From: an uncultured Anaerolineales bacterium
GTDB taxonomy: Bacteria > Chloroflexota > Anaerolineae > Anaerolineales > UBA4823
Length of the DNA: 39,301 bases
Reading direction: 5' to 3'
NCBI GenBank assembly: GCA_937928795.1
Contig: CALFWB010000020.1
Location: 1 to 39,301, forward strand
The notes under the pieces: generated by a model
What the model was told of the DNA's origin: nothing
Databases searched by the model: none
What the model saw: only the letters and a program-made list of their open reading frames with translations
Made by a program: the position numbers and the translations under genes
In this document: positions 17,103 through 25,420 of the stretch, one piece after another
How positions within the stretch are numbered: position 1 is the stretch's first letter
Layout: every line of letters begins with the position of its first letter

Positions 17103-17131
17103 ATTATAATCCCTCTAAACCAATCGGTCAA
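17103..17131 (-). promoter_or_regulatory. Strong leaderless promoter of the iscX-nuo operon
   Basis: TTGACC (17126-17131) and a perfect TATAAT (17103-17108) are spaced by 17 bp on the minus strand. The iscX ATG follows the -10 by 8 nt, so transcription is expected to begin at or next to the start codon. No Shine-Dalgarno sequence is possible in that space. Confidence 0.8.
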
Positions 17132-17154
17132 GTTAGAATAAAGAAAATATATAT

Positions 17155-17184
17155 TTGCACAAATAGATAGAATACCGTTATAAT
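17155..17184 (+). promoter_or_regulatory. Strong leaderless promoter of the SufR-like regulator
   Basis: TTGCAC (17155-17160) and a perfect TATAAT (17179-17184) are spaced by 18 bp. The regulator ATG follows after 8 nt. It is back to back with the iscX promoter; only 23 bp separate the two -35 boxes, so one bound regulator could control both. Confidence 0.75.
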
Positions 17185-17192
17185 AACCCTAA

Positions 17193-17813
17193 ATGGTGAC
17201 CACCCGAAGCAAAATCCTAGCCTTTTTGGAAAAGCGAGGACAAGCCTCAGCCGTTGAACTCAGCCATGCCCTTAATCTAACCCCAGCCAATATCCGTCAT
17301 CATCTTAGAGTCTTGCAAAACGAAGGGGTTATTGTCCCGATCCCCACTGAACGAACCAGCGCAAGAGGACGCCCGGCTTGCCTTTATGCCTTGAGCGACC
17401 AACAAAAAGCCCATAACTTCGATCGCCTATGTGCAGCCTTCTTGCAACAATTGCGCACAATTAAATCGGCTGATGAAAAAAAGGCTCTCCTTCGCTCAAT
17501 CGCCCAACAACTCCTTGCAGACCGCTTCAGTCCGCAAAAGATAAGCTTAACCCAAAGGCTGATCTTTACCATTAGATTACTGAATGAAATGTCATACAAA
17601 GCGAGTTGGGAAGCTCATCGGGAAGCTCCAACGATCAAGTTTTCGCATTGTCCTTACGCCACACTTGTGGAAGACTTTCCCGAACTCTGCGCGATGGATG
17701 TTTTCCTCCTTGAGACCTTGATGGGTTGCCCTATCGAAGTCATCACCACCCACCAAATTTTGCCCTCTGGAGAAACTGTCTGCCGCTTCCGTTTGCATTC
17801 ACCCTCTCCATGA
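17193..17813 (+). CDS. SufR-like winged-helix regulator with four-Cys C-terminal site
   Basis: The 206-residue protein has an N-terminal winged helix (about 1-70, recognition helix near LTPANIRHHLRVLQNEG) and a C-terminal domain with C153, C166, C179 and C197 (spacing 12, 12 and 17). The HCPYATLVEDFPELC run matches the NCPY...PELC style of the SufR family, repressors that bind a [4Fe-4S] cluster and control Fe-S assembly genes. It is divergent from iscX-nuo, with both promoters in a 98-bp gap. Regulation of that operon by cluster status is an inference. Other ArsR/DeoR-type regulators are the alternative. Confidence 0.8.
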   Translation: MVTTRSKILAFLEKRGQASAVELSHALNLTPANIRHHLRVLQNEGVIVPIPTERTSARGRPACLYALSDQQKAHNFDRLCAAFLQQLRTIKSADEKKALLRSIAQQLLADRFSPQKISLTQRLIFTIRLLNEMSYKASWEAHREAPTIKFSHCPYATLVEDFPELCAMDVFLLETLMGCPIEVITTHQILPSGETVCRFRLHSPSP

Positions 17814-17858
17814 TGAAGAGCTTCGAGCGTCTTTCTTGCAACTTAGTGCCGAGCCGCA

Positions 17859-17949
17859 GTAAAGACTTCTTCTCGCTGCGCTCGAAGTAACATGCTAGGG
17901 TAGTAAGCCGATTCCGAACTCCGGGTAGGATTAAGCTTTTTAAAATGCT
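17859..17949. repeat. Dispersed intergenic repeat, copy A
   Basis: About 90 bp beginning GTAAAGACTTCTTCTCGCTG is recognisably similar to 27106-27190: both run from GTAAAGACTTCTT through CGCTCGAAGT, GGTAAGC-like and CTCCGGGTA or CTCGGGTA blocks to an ATTAAGC end. The gap 17814-18048 holds this element and no gene. A third relative with inverted orientation may begin at 17820 (CTTCGAGCG). Confidence 0.65.
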
Positions 17950-18048
17950 TCTACCTGAACAAACAGAGACTCTAATTTCTTGGTACAATCCAACTCAGCA
18001 CTTACTTTATAAAAGATTATTCGACAGACAAAACCTTGATAAAAGAAG

Positions 18049-18483
18049 ATGATGAGAATTCTATCCAACGCGCCAAATCTCCAGAAAAGGAACCTCCCCC
18101 GCACCGGCATTCTCTGTCTCGGCTGGATAGGGATTTCTTTAGCGCTTTCGGCTTGCGCATCTTCCGCCGATCTGCCCGCTCGTGTCATGGAAGAGTACTA
18201 TCAGGCATTAAACAAAAAAGATTTGAACTCAATGATTGCGCTTACCTGTGCCGAATGGGAAGAACAAGCCCGCAATGAATTCAACTCCTTTGGAGCGGTG
18301 ACCACTGAACTGCAAGCGCTGAAATGTGAAACTGTTTCACGAGATCAATCCAAAGCGATCGTGAGCTGTCGCGGCAAGATTATCGCCAATTACGGTAATG
18401 AGGTGTTAGAGATCGATTTATCCAAGCTAACCTTTCAACTTGTTCAACAGGGCGGGAACTGGCGCTTCTGTGGATACCCCTAA
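18049..18483 (+). CDS. Small lipoprotein of unknown function, head of the acylation operon
   Basis: The 144-residue protein has a signal peptide and a lipobox LSAC (Cys near residue 36). The remainder (about 42-144) looks like a small alpha/beta fold of the DUF4878/NTF2 type, with YYQALNKKDLNSMIALTC and a C-terminal QQGGNWRFCGYP. Cysteines in the mature part could form disulfides. The gene ends 35 nt before the DltX-like microprotein gene, so it may be cotranscribed. The start could be either of two adjacent ATG codons (18049 or 18052). Confidence 0.75.
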   Translation: MMRILSNAPNLQKRNLPRTGILCLGWIGISLALSACASSADLPARVMEEYYQALNKKDLNSMIALTCAEWEEQARNEFNSFGAVTTELQALKCETVSRDQSKAIVSCRGKIIANYGNEVLEIDLSKLTFQLVQQGGNWRFCGYP

Positions 18484-18518
18484 GAACACAATTGGGCATG
18501 ATCCAAAGGGTTGTCACA

Positions 18519-18638
18519 ATGTTTCAAAAACTCTTTTCAAAAGAAAATCTCTACGCCATTCTTTTTTGTCTCATGCTTGTCGCCCTTATCATACTAACCG
18601 CAGATACAGCCCCTGTGTGGATCTACCAGGGGTTTTAG
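18519..18638 (+). CDS. DltX-like membrane microprotein
   Basis: A 39-residue single-pass protein. It has a short basic start, one hydrophobic helix (about 11-27) and the C-terminus VWIYQGF. In Gram-positive dlt operons a roughly 50-residue DltX with a C-terminal F-x-Y-x-x-F-like motif is needed for D-alanylation, and its Tyr has been proposed as an acyl carrier between DltB and DltD. Here Tyr36 sits in an equivalent place and the stop codon abuts the ATG of the MBOAT gene. AAAGG precedes the ATG by about 9 nt. I infer that it is the acyl-relay partner of the MBOAT. Identification rests on the C-terminal motif and position, since the sequence is too short for a firm family match. Confidence 0.72.
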   Translation: MFQKLFSKENLYAILFCLMLVALIILTADTAPVWIYQGF

Positions 18639-20036
18639 ATGTCTATCACACAAATCCTTCTCCTCGTCTTTATCGCAATCCTCTGCGGGGTGGTCAGGCA
18701 TCCTCGCTACCGAAATACACTCTTAACTCTCTCAAGTTTGTTGTTTTACTATCATCTACAGCCAGCAACGCCAATCAGGTCGCTTGATTTTTGGCTTCCG
18801 ACCTTTGCCATCCTGTTGGGTTTACTGGTGTGGATTGCAATTCAAAGCAACCCGAGAAGAGGGCTGCAAGAAAATTTCTCTGCCCTGCTGATCGTGCTGC
18901 TGAGCGTTATAGCCATCTCCGCCAATCGCTATTTGGTGATGTGTTGTCTTACCGCCACTCGTCCGCCTCAACTTGGGACAGTGGTATTGTTCCTGATCGT
19001 TTTTCTGACCTTATCAACTCTCATCCTTTCTAGGCTTGCGCTTCGTATCCGTCTCACTGCTCTCATTCTTATCCTCGTTGTAATTTTCATCTCTTTGAAA
19101 ACACCCGAAATTTCAATCCTGATGAGCAAATTCCTCCGAACCCTGCAAGCCCAAGATCCGCGCTTCAGTGCAGCCGATGATCTCGCCTGGTTGGGCATCT
19201 CCTACATTCTTTTTCGACTCCTTCACATCCTTCTCGACATCCGCGCCGGAAGGTTGCAAGGAGCGAATTTGGCGGAAATCATTCCCTATCTCTTCTTTTT
19301 TCCGACTCTGCTAGCGGGTCCGATTGCGCGCTTTCCTCAATTTCGAGAGCAATTGAACGCCTACCCTCAAACACAAGACTTCATCGAAGGGATGCGGCGC
19401 GTCTTTGTTGGACTGTTTCGCAAATTCGTGCTTGCCGATAGCTTCGCTCTGCTCGCCCTTTCTCCCCAAAATGCCTCGCAAATACTTTCTCCAACCTACT
19501 TATGGATTGCTCTCTTTGCCTATTCCCTGAGAATTTACTTTGATTTCAGCGGCTATACCGACATTGCCATCGGGAGCGCGCGCTTGATGGGAATTCGCCT
19601 ACCTGAGAACTTTAACGCCCCGTATCTTAAGACTAGCCTGATCCATTTTTGGAACAGTTGGCATATCACCCTTGCGGACTGGTTTCGGGCGTATGTTTTC
19701 AATCCGCTCACGCGCAAACTTCGCTCCTCGCCAACGCCCGAATGGCTCACGATTCTCCTCCCACAACTAACCACCATGTTGCTGATCGGATTATGGCACG
19801 GCATTACCTCAAACTTTCTCGTCTGGGGAGCATGGCATGGAATGGGTCTTTTCATCAATAATCGCTGGAACGCTTGGACCAGAACACGCCCAACCAAAAT
19901 CCCCTTGCCCATTCGAAATGCCCTAGCTTGGACGTTGACATTTGGTTATGTGACGCTCGGATGGGTCTGGTTCTTGATGCCCACCTTTGGCAGTTCCTTA
20001 GCAGTTTTCCAAAAGCTTTTCGGATACGGTTTGTAG
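18639..20036 (+). CDS. MBOAT-family O-acyltransferase (DltB/AlgI-like)
   Basis: The 465-residue polytopic protein carries about ten hydrophobic helices and the MBOAT hallmarks: FDFSGYTDIAIGSARLMG, then HFWNSWHITLADWFRAYVF, and the catalytic-His segment GLWHGITSNFLVWGAWHG. Members pass an acyl group across the membrane to an extracellular acceptor, often with a DltD/AlgX-type SGNH protein. It starts immediately after the microprotein stop and ends 6 nt before the SGNH gene, which fits a D-alanylation-type or polysaccharide acylation machine. The N-terminal 150 residues are less conserved. Confidence 0.92.
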   Translation: MSITQILLLVFIAILCGVVRHPRYRNTLLTLSSLLFYYHLQPATPIRSLDFWLPTFAILLGLLVWIAIQSNPRRGLQENFSALLIVLLSVIAISANRYLVMCCLTATRPPQLGTVVLFLIVFLTLSTLILSRLALRIRLTALILILVVIFISLKTPEISILMSKFLRTLQAQDPRFSAADDLAWLGISYILFRLLHILLDIRAGRLQGANLAEIIPYLFFFPTLLAGPIARFPQFREQLNAYPQTQDFIEGMRRVFVGLFRKFVLADSFALLALSPQNASQILSPTYLWIALFAYSLRIYFDFSGYTDIAIGSARLMGIRLPENFNAPYLKTSLIHFWNSWHITLADWFRAYVFNPLTRKLRSSPTPEWLTILLPQLTTMLLIGLWHGITSNFLVWGAWHGMGLFINNRWNAWTRTRPTKIPLPIRNALAWTLTFGYVTLGWVWFLMPTFGSSLAVFQKLFGYGL

Positions 20037-20042
20037 GAAGCT

Positions 20043-21173
20043 ATGAACGAAAAGGTTCATTCTACGCCTATCTTCTGGATAAGAGCAGCAACAAAAGGAC
20101 TGGTGCTTTTTATAGCCATCAATGTCCTCTTTGCTATTTCCAACCCAGAATATGGGAATCTTTCTCTCTATAACACCCTTTTCGCCGGCCGATTGCGCCT
20201 CCCCTATAGCGACCAGCCCTCTGAATCTTATAATGTGACCATAACCGATCTCAACGCCATGTTTGCCTCTCACGTTCTCGCCGCTTCACCAAAGTCCGCA
20301 AACGAATACCGCGTGCTGCTCATCGGTGATTCGGCAACTTGGGGTTACTTGCTTCCCCCTGATCAAACTTTGGCTGCCTTTCTAAATCGGGCAAACTTGC
20401 GCGCATCCCAGACCCAATCTATGACTTTCTACAATCTCGGTTATCCGGTCATGTCGCTCCTAAAGGATGCTCTGATCTTGGAACGCGGTTTGGATTATCA
20501 ACCTGATTTAGTGCTGTGGCTTATCACTCTTGAGTCTTTTCCTCTAGAAAAACAACTTTACTCCCCTTTGCTTGAGAAAAATCCATCGGAGGTCCTTCAA
20601 TTGATAGACACCCTAAAGCTGAGCGAGACTATCCCTCCTCCTCAAATCTCGCCGCCAAACTTGTGGCAGCGCTCGTTAATCGGGCAACGTAAACCATTAG
20701 CCGATTGGCTGCGCTTTCAACTCTACGGCTTCCTTTGGACGGCTACCCGAGTGGATCATCACATCCCAGATGAAATTCCCGAAAGACAAGCGGACTTAAG
20801 CGCTGAGATCAATTTTTATCGTCAGCAACCGCCGAAGCTGAATCCAAACCAACTAGCCTTTGAGGTGATTGAGGCTACAATTCGCCTGGCAAGCCCTACG
20901 CCAGTGATTTTGATTAATGAACCCATGTTCATTAGTTCCGGTCTGAACAGCGAGATTCGTTATAATTTCTACTACCCGCGTTGGGCTTATGACCAATATC
21001 GAGAAGCGCTGGCAAATTTCTGTCAAGCTCATTCGCTAACCTGCTGGGACATTTGGAATCTGATTCCGCCCAATGAATTTACAAACACCGCCATTCACAT
21101 GACAGCACAGGGTACCGCTCAAACGGCACAGTGGATTGCAAGTGCTTTAGAAAATTGGTTTCAAAGTCGCTAA
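20043..21173 (+). CDS. Membrane-anchored SGNH-like protein in the DltD position
   Basis: The 376-residue protein has one N-terminal helix (about 15-33) and an extracytoplasmic SGNH-hydrolase fold. Block I is LIGDSATWG with Ser97. The C-terminal block reads NTAIHMTAQG, so the His is present, but the Asp normally three residues before it is Thr. DltD/AlgX/AlgJ proteins use this fold to load or transfer acyl groups. The gene is tightly packed with the MBOAT upstream and a second SGNH gene 15 nt downstream. Catalysis may use another acid or a Ser-His dyad. Confidence 0.82.
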   Translation: MNEKVHSTPIFWIRAATKGLVLFIAINVLFAISNPEYGNLSLYNTLFAGRLRLPYSDQPSESYNVTITDLNAMFASHVLAASPKSANEYRVLLIGDSATWGYLLPPDQTLAAFLNRANLRASQTQSMTFYNLGYPVMSLLKDALILERGLDYQPDLVLWLITLESFPLEKQLYSPLLEKNPSEVLQLIDTLKLSETIPPPQISPPNLWQRSLIGQRKPLADWLRFQLYGFLWTATRVDHHIPDEIPERQADLSAEINFYRQQPPKLNPNQLAFEVIEATIRLASPTPVILINEPMFISSGLNSEIRYNFYYPRWAYDQYREALANFCQAHSLTCWDIWNLIPPNEFTNTAIHMTAQGTAQTAQWIASALENWFQSR

Positions 21174-21188
21174 GCCTACGGGAGAGCT

Positions 21189-22214
21189 ATGCCAAGTCGA
21201 ACGATTGTTATCCTTGCTATCGTCCTAATCGGGTTTCTCAGTGCCTGTCAACCGCAAGGAGAACTGCCTTTGCCATCTCTAACTCCTTTTTCTGCCACCT
21301 TGCCCCCCTTCATGCCATCTGCAACGGTGAGCTATGAGCCCTATCCTTCGTCCGCCCAAGAGCAGCAAGCATCGCCCATATCTTCTCCAAACAAAGTCAT
21401 TTTACCCACACAAATACCTGATGATCGTCCCCCTACCCTAACCCTTCAACCCACCTCCACTCCAACATTTAATCCCGAAAGGTGGACAGACCTGCCTATA
21501 GTTCCGCTTCTCTCTGAAAGAGTTAAGGAAATCTATCTTTTCGGCTTGGAAATAGGCAATCGCCCAAATGCCTTTTCCAAAGTGGGAGATTGCGGCAGCA
21601 CACCTTCTTGGTTTTTAGGAGATTTTGACCGCGGACCTCGCTTTTATAACTTGGGCGAATATACTCACTTACAAACGGTGATCGACTATTATCGGGGATC
21701 GTTTGAGAGAACCAGTCTAGCTGCCTTAGCAGGCTATAACACCTCTTCGGTGTTAACCCCCCTTTGGTCTAACAAAGAATTCTGTAAGAACGACGAAGCT
21801 CCGCTGGCATGTGAATATCGGTTGCACCGCCCAAGTATCGCCTTGATCACTCTAGGCGCAAACGACGTTTACCATATCGATAGCTTTGAGCCACAACTGC
21901 GCAAAATCATCGAATATTCTATAGCGCAAGGGGTTATCCCCGTCCTCGCTACCAAACCAGATAACCTCGAGAAAGATCATCGCATCAACCGCATCACAGC
22001 TCAGTTAGCCATTGAGTATCAGATCCCACTGTGGAACTACTGGAAAGCCGTCCAGCCCTTACCGAACCATGCTCTCCAAGAAGACGGTGTCCATATTACC
22101 TTTGCCGCCAACGATTTTAGCAATCCTCTGAACATGCAAGCCGGCTGGCCTATTCGCAATCTCACTGCATTACAAGTTTTATATGCCTTGTATACCTATC
22201 TCAACACTCCCTGA
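21189..22214 (+). CDS. SGNH-like lipoprotein with Ser-to-Cys change in block I
   Basis: The 341-residue protein has a lipobox LSAC (Cys20) and a Pro/Ser/Thr-rich linker to about residue 100. The SGNH-like domain has TLGANDV (block III) and EDGVHITF (Asp-x-x-His). Block I reads KVGDCGSTP, so Cys135 stands where the Ser nucleophile is expected. It is placed within the acylation operon, 7 nt before the acyl carrier protein. It may be an acceptor or helper rather than a classic esterase. The family of extracytoplasmic SGNH proteins with KVGDS-like blocks appears frequent in Chloroflexota, from memory. Confidence 0.78.
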   Translation: MPSRTIVILAIVLIGFLSACQPQGELPLPSLTPFSATLPPFMPSATVSYEPYPSSAQEQQASPISSPNKVILPTQIPDDRPPTLTLQPTSTPTFNPERWTDLPIVPLLSERVKEIYLFGLEIGNRPNAFSKVGDCGSTPSWFLGDFDRGPRFYNLGEYTHLQTVIDYYRGSFERTSLAALAGYNTSSVLTPLWSNKEFCKNDEAPLACEYRLHRPSIALITLGANDVYHIDSFEPQLRKIIEYSIAQGVIPVLATKPDNLEKDHRINRITAQLAIEYQIPLWNYWKAVQPLPNHALQEDGVHITFAANDFSNPLNMQAGWPIRNLTALQVLYALYTYLNTP

Positions 22215-22221
22215 GGTTATT

Positions 22222-22473
22222 ATGAAAGACATCCTTGACGATCTAGCGAACTTCATTGCAAAGACCATTCTGCAGAATCCCTCTCGAATGATTGCTCCTG
22301 ACGAAGCCTTGATTTCTAGCGGACTGTTAGATTCATTCCATTTGGTGGACCTTGCCCTCTATATAGAGGAGCGATTCGGCGTCAAAATCGAAGATACCGA
22401 ACTGAATCGGCAAACTTTTGACAATTTGGAACAGCTAAGCGCCATCATCCAAAGTCGAAGACAAGGCAAATGA
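22222..22473 (+). CDS. Acyl carrier protein (DltC-like)
   Basis: An 83-residue helical carrier with the phosphopantetheine site in GLLDSFHLVDL; the attachment Ser follows the Asp. It carries the acyl group between the FAAL-type ligase and the MBOAT. The start at 22222 is chosen because GAGG lies just upstream and an earlier frame start would overlap the preceding gene. Its stop overlaps the ligase ATG as ATGA, which points to coupled synthesis of carrier and ligase. Confidence 0.88.
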   Translation: MKDILDDLANFIAKTILQNPSRMIAPDEALISSGLLDSFHLVDLALYIEERFGVKIEDTELNRQTFDNLEQLSAIIQSRRQGK

Positions 22474-24170
22474 AAACCCTGCCCCACATCATCCGTCAAA
22501 TTGCTTGGGAAGAGCCCGAGAAAATGGCGATCGTTTTCCAACAGCGCGGCACACCCGATCAATTGATTACCTACCAAAACCTTTATCAGAACGCCCTGCG
22601 AACCGCAAGGATCCTCCGAGAGAACGCAATTCGCCCCGATGAAGTGGTGATCATCGTCCTGCAGCACAGCCAAGAGCTAATTTATGCCTTCTTCGGAGCC
22701 ATGTTTGCCGGCGCTATTCCCTCCATCATGCCTTTCCTAACAGAAAAGCTCTCTCCAGAGCATTACCGCAAATCTTTGCGGTCGCTGTTTGAAGTCATCC
22801 AACCCGCCGCAGTGATCACCTACGCCGAATTTGAGTCCGAAATTCAACAGGCTGCCAAAGGGAGTTCGGTGCGCAAAATCTTGATTAGTGAGAAAATCGC
22901 CGGTTCAGAACCGCTATCCGCAAACCTTGCTGGCTTAGAACGTTCCCCAACTTCGATTGTGTTGTTACAGCATTCCTCCGGGACAACTGGCTTACAAAAG
23001 GGAGTAGCTCTCTCCCATCAAGCGGTCATGAAACAACTCGATGCCTACCAAAAAGCGATTCGCCTCACTCCATCCGATGTAATCGTAAGCTGGCTGCCGC
23101 TCTACCATGATATGGGCTTGATCGCCGGCTTCCTAATGCCCATTTTGCTCAAAGTGCCTTTGATTCTCATGTCCCCTTTCGATTGGGTGCGTTCACCTGT
23201 CTTACTGATGCGCGCTATTCACGAATACCACGCCACCCTCACTTGGCTGCCAAATTTTGCCTATAACTTCTGCGCTCAAAAAATCCGTCCCTCGGATATG
23301 GAGGGAATTGATCTCTCCTCCATGAGGGCGGTAATCAACTGCTCGGAACCAATGATGCAAGCTAGCCACGAAATGTTCCTGAAACGCTTTCAACCTTATG
23401 GGCTAAAAGAAAGCGCGCTGGCGACTTGCTACGCAATGGCTGAAAACGTCTTTGCGGTTTCACAAGATGGCATCGAAAAACCGGTCACGCTGGATTGGAT
23501 TGACCGTAAAGGGCTGTTGGTCGAAAAAGTCGCCCGACCTTCTCTCCAAAGTAGCGATGCGATTTGTATGGTCTCAGCTGGCAAGCCGATTGAAAATACA
23601 CGCGTGCAAATCCTTGACGAGAAAGGTGAAAAATTGCCTGAACGGGTGATTGGAGAAATCGCCCTGCAAAGCGATTGCATGTTGACCGAATATTACAAGC
23701 GACCGGATTTGACCCAAAAAGCCTTCCTCGATGGCTGGTATCTTACCGGTGACCTCGGATATTTAGCTAACGGGGAAGTCTATATCACCGGGCGCAAGAA
23801 AGACCTGATCATTGTCGGCGGTAAAAATATTTACCCCCAAGACGTTGAAAGAATTGTGAACGAAGTTGAGGGGGTCTATCCCGGACGGGTGGTTGCTTTT
23901 GGGGTTTTCAATGAGGGGATGGGCACTGAAGAAGTCGTAGTAGTAGCTGAAACAGAAGTCCAAGACCCACAGCATCGACTTGAAATAGCTAATCAGATTT
24001 GCTATCAAGTCAACCGTTCCAGTGACATCGTTCTCCGAAAGGCAATTCTAGTGGATCGCGGTTGGCTGCTAAAGACTAGCAGCGGCAAAATTGCTCGCTC
24101 GGCCAATCGCGAGAAATATCTGCACGAATTTCAAGACATAGCGCCGTTTGCAGCCAACACAGAACAATAG
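22470..24170 (+). CDS. FAAL-type acyl-AMP ligase
   Basis: The 566-residue ANL enzyme has the P-loop SSGTTGLQKGVALSH, the SWLPLYHDMGLIAGFLMPI segment typical of fatty acyl-AMP ligases, the core GDLGYL and GRKKDLIIVGGKNIYPQ, and a C-terminal subdomain with TSSGKIAR. It activates a carboxylic acid with ATP and loads it on the carrier encoded just upstream. DltA, in contrast, is a D-alanine-specific member. The longer N-terminal region and YHDMGLI segment favour a fatty or other lipophilic acid. The gene's 3' end overlaps the convergent glycosyltransferase by 40 nt. Confidence 0.88.
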   Translation: MKTLPHIIRQIAWEEPEKMAIVFQQRGTPDQLITYQNLYQNALRTARILRENAIRPDEVVIIVLQHSQELIYAFFGAMFAGAIPSIMPFLTEKLSPEHYRKSLRSLFEVIQPAAVITYAEFESEIQQAAKGSSVRKILISEKIAGSEPLSANLAGLERSPTSIVLLQHSSGTTGLQKGVALSHQAVMKQLDAYQKAIRLTPSDVIVSWLPLYHDMGLIAGFLMPILLKVPLILMSPFDWVRSPVLLMRAIHEYHATLTWLPNFAYNFCAQKIRPSDMEGIDLSSMRAVINCSEPMMQASHEMFLKRFQPYGLKESALATCYAMAENVFAVSQDGIEKPVTLDWIDRKGLLVEKVARPSLQSSDAICMVSAGKPIENTRVQILDEKGEKLPERVIGEIALQSDCMLTEYYKRPDLTQKAFLDGWYLTGDLGYLANGEVYITGRKKDLIIVGGKNIYPQDVERIVNEVEGVYPGRVVAFGVFNEGMGTEEVVVVAETEVQDPQHRLEIANQICYQVNRSSDIVLRKAILVDRGWLLKTSSGKIARSANREKYLHEFQDIAPFAANTEQ

Positions 24171-25387
24171 AGAGCGATGATTTTCTTGGCAATGATATTC
24201 CACCCAAATCCCTTGGCAAACTCGGCCGCCTGCTTGCCCATTTTTGCGCGCAGCTCGGCGTCAGACAACAGTTTAGAGATCCGAGCAGCCAAAACTTGGG
24301 GATCATCGACCGGCACAGTAAAACCCGTTAGCCCATCCTGAACGAGGTATGCCAATCCTCCAACGTTAGAAGCCACTACAGGAGTTCCACAAGCCATTGC
24401 TTCTAGAGCAACCATGCCAAAAGATTCATAATGAGAGGGTACAACGACCATTTCGGCTGCAGAGTAATAATAGGGCAGTGTATCCTGACTTTTTTTGCCC
24501 AGAAAAGCCACCAAATCCGTTAGTCCGAATTCCTTTCTCATTGCCGATAGCCGCTCTTGTTCAGAGCCTTGAAAACTCAGATCGCCATCTTCATTGCCGC
24601 CGATAACCGCCAAACAAAATGGGTTTTGGTCCCATTGACCATTTTCCCGCATAATTGCAATCGCCTTCAGCAAGACATCTAAGCCCTTCAACGGTTCAAT
24701 CCGCCCGACAAAAAGCAACATCCGATTACAAGGTGGAATCCCAATATATTCTTTTGCTTCGTCCATTGGAATAGGGTAAAAGCGACTTAGATCAACACCA
24801 GGTGGGATGATTTGAATTTTGGACACATCGGCTTGATAGAGCCATTGTAATTGGGCGAGTTCAGCAGGTGTTGCTGCCACCACTCGATCGGCTTCTTTCA
24901 AGATCCGAATTTCACCTGCTATTCGATATTCACCCTCAACTTCTTCATCACTTCGCGCTACCCGTTGTTTCATCTTTCCCAAGGTGTGAAACATGTGGAC
25001 AATCGGAACTTTCCAAATTTTCCTTAAGTCCAATGCTGCAATGCCGGACATCCAATAATGGCTGTGGATTATGTCATAATTGCATCCCTTCTGGCTAGCA
25101 AACTCAACCACCCCACTGACAAACTGCTTAAGAAAGGTGGCTAATTTCTCCTTTGGAAGGGGGCTCTCTGGACCAGCCGGGATATGAACAACTCGATTAC
25201 CAAAGCCTAATTCATGCAGGACATGCGGCACATGTTCATCTTGGGAGCGGGTAAAGACATCCACGTGAATCCCTTCAGCGCCAAGCTGATGGCTCAGGTC
25301 GCGAACATAGACATTCATTCCTCCCGTGTCCTTGCCACCCAGGGTCGCTAGAGGGCAGGTGTGGTACGATAGCATTGCAACTTTCAT
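24131..25387 (-). CDS. GT4-family glycosyltransferase (MshA/sucrose-synthase-like)
   Basis: The 418-residue GT-B retaining transferase has an N-terminal acceptor domain (KVAMLSYHTCPLATLGGKDTG, then MNVYVRDLSHQLG and HSHYWMSG) and a C-terminal nucleotide-sugar domain with FVGRIEPLKG and SHYESFGMVALEAMACGTPVV, cut across the EX7E motif. Closest remembered relatives are D-inositol-3-phosphate and sucrose-type transferases. The ATG at 25387 is preferred; an upstream ATG at 25468 would lie within a palindromic repeat element. It converges on the FAAL gene. Product is unknown. Confidence 0.87.
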   Translation of the reverse strand: MKVAMLSYHTCPLATLGGKDTGGMNVYVRDLSHQLGAEGIHVDVFTRSQDEHVPHVLHELGFGNRVVHIPAGPESPLPKEKLATFLKQFVSGVVEFASQKGCNYDIIHSHYWMSGIAALDLRKIWKVPIVHMFHTLGKMKQRVARSDEEVEGEYRIAGEIRILKEADRVVAATPAELAQLQWLYQADVSKIQIIPPGVDLSRFYPIPMDEAKEYIGIPPCNRMLLFVGRIEPLKGLDVLLKAIAIMRENGQWDQNPFCLAVIGGNEDGDLSFQGSEQERLSAMRKEFGLTDLVAFLGKKSQDTLPYYYSAAEMVVVPSHYESFGMVALEAMACGTPVVASNVGGLAYLVQDGLTGFTVPVDDPQVLAARISKLLSDAELRAKMGKQAAEFAKGFGWNIIAKKIIALYCSVLAANGAMS

Positions 25388-25420
25388 CCTGAACACCCTA
25401 ATTTTTACCGACTTAACGTC

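Noticed and set aside
17193..17813. Regulator of the neighbouring acylation operon
   Set aside because: A dispersed repeat and over 200 bp separate it from that operon, while its own promoter is back to back with iscX; the Cys pattern also points to Fe-S sensing.
19553..19912. 119-codon minus-strand frame in the MBOAT gene
   Set aside because: It is the reverse of conserved MBOAT motifs and has no domain of its own.
24131..25387. Mycothiol pathway (MshA glycosyltransferase plus PIG-L deacetylase MshB)
   Set aside because: The two genes are 13 kb apart in different operons, no MshC or MshD is seen, and both families have many other roles.
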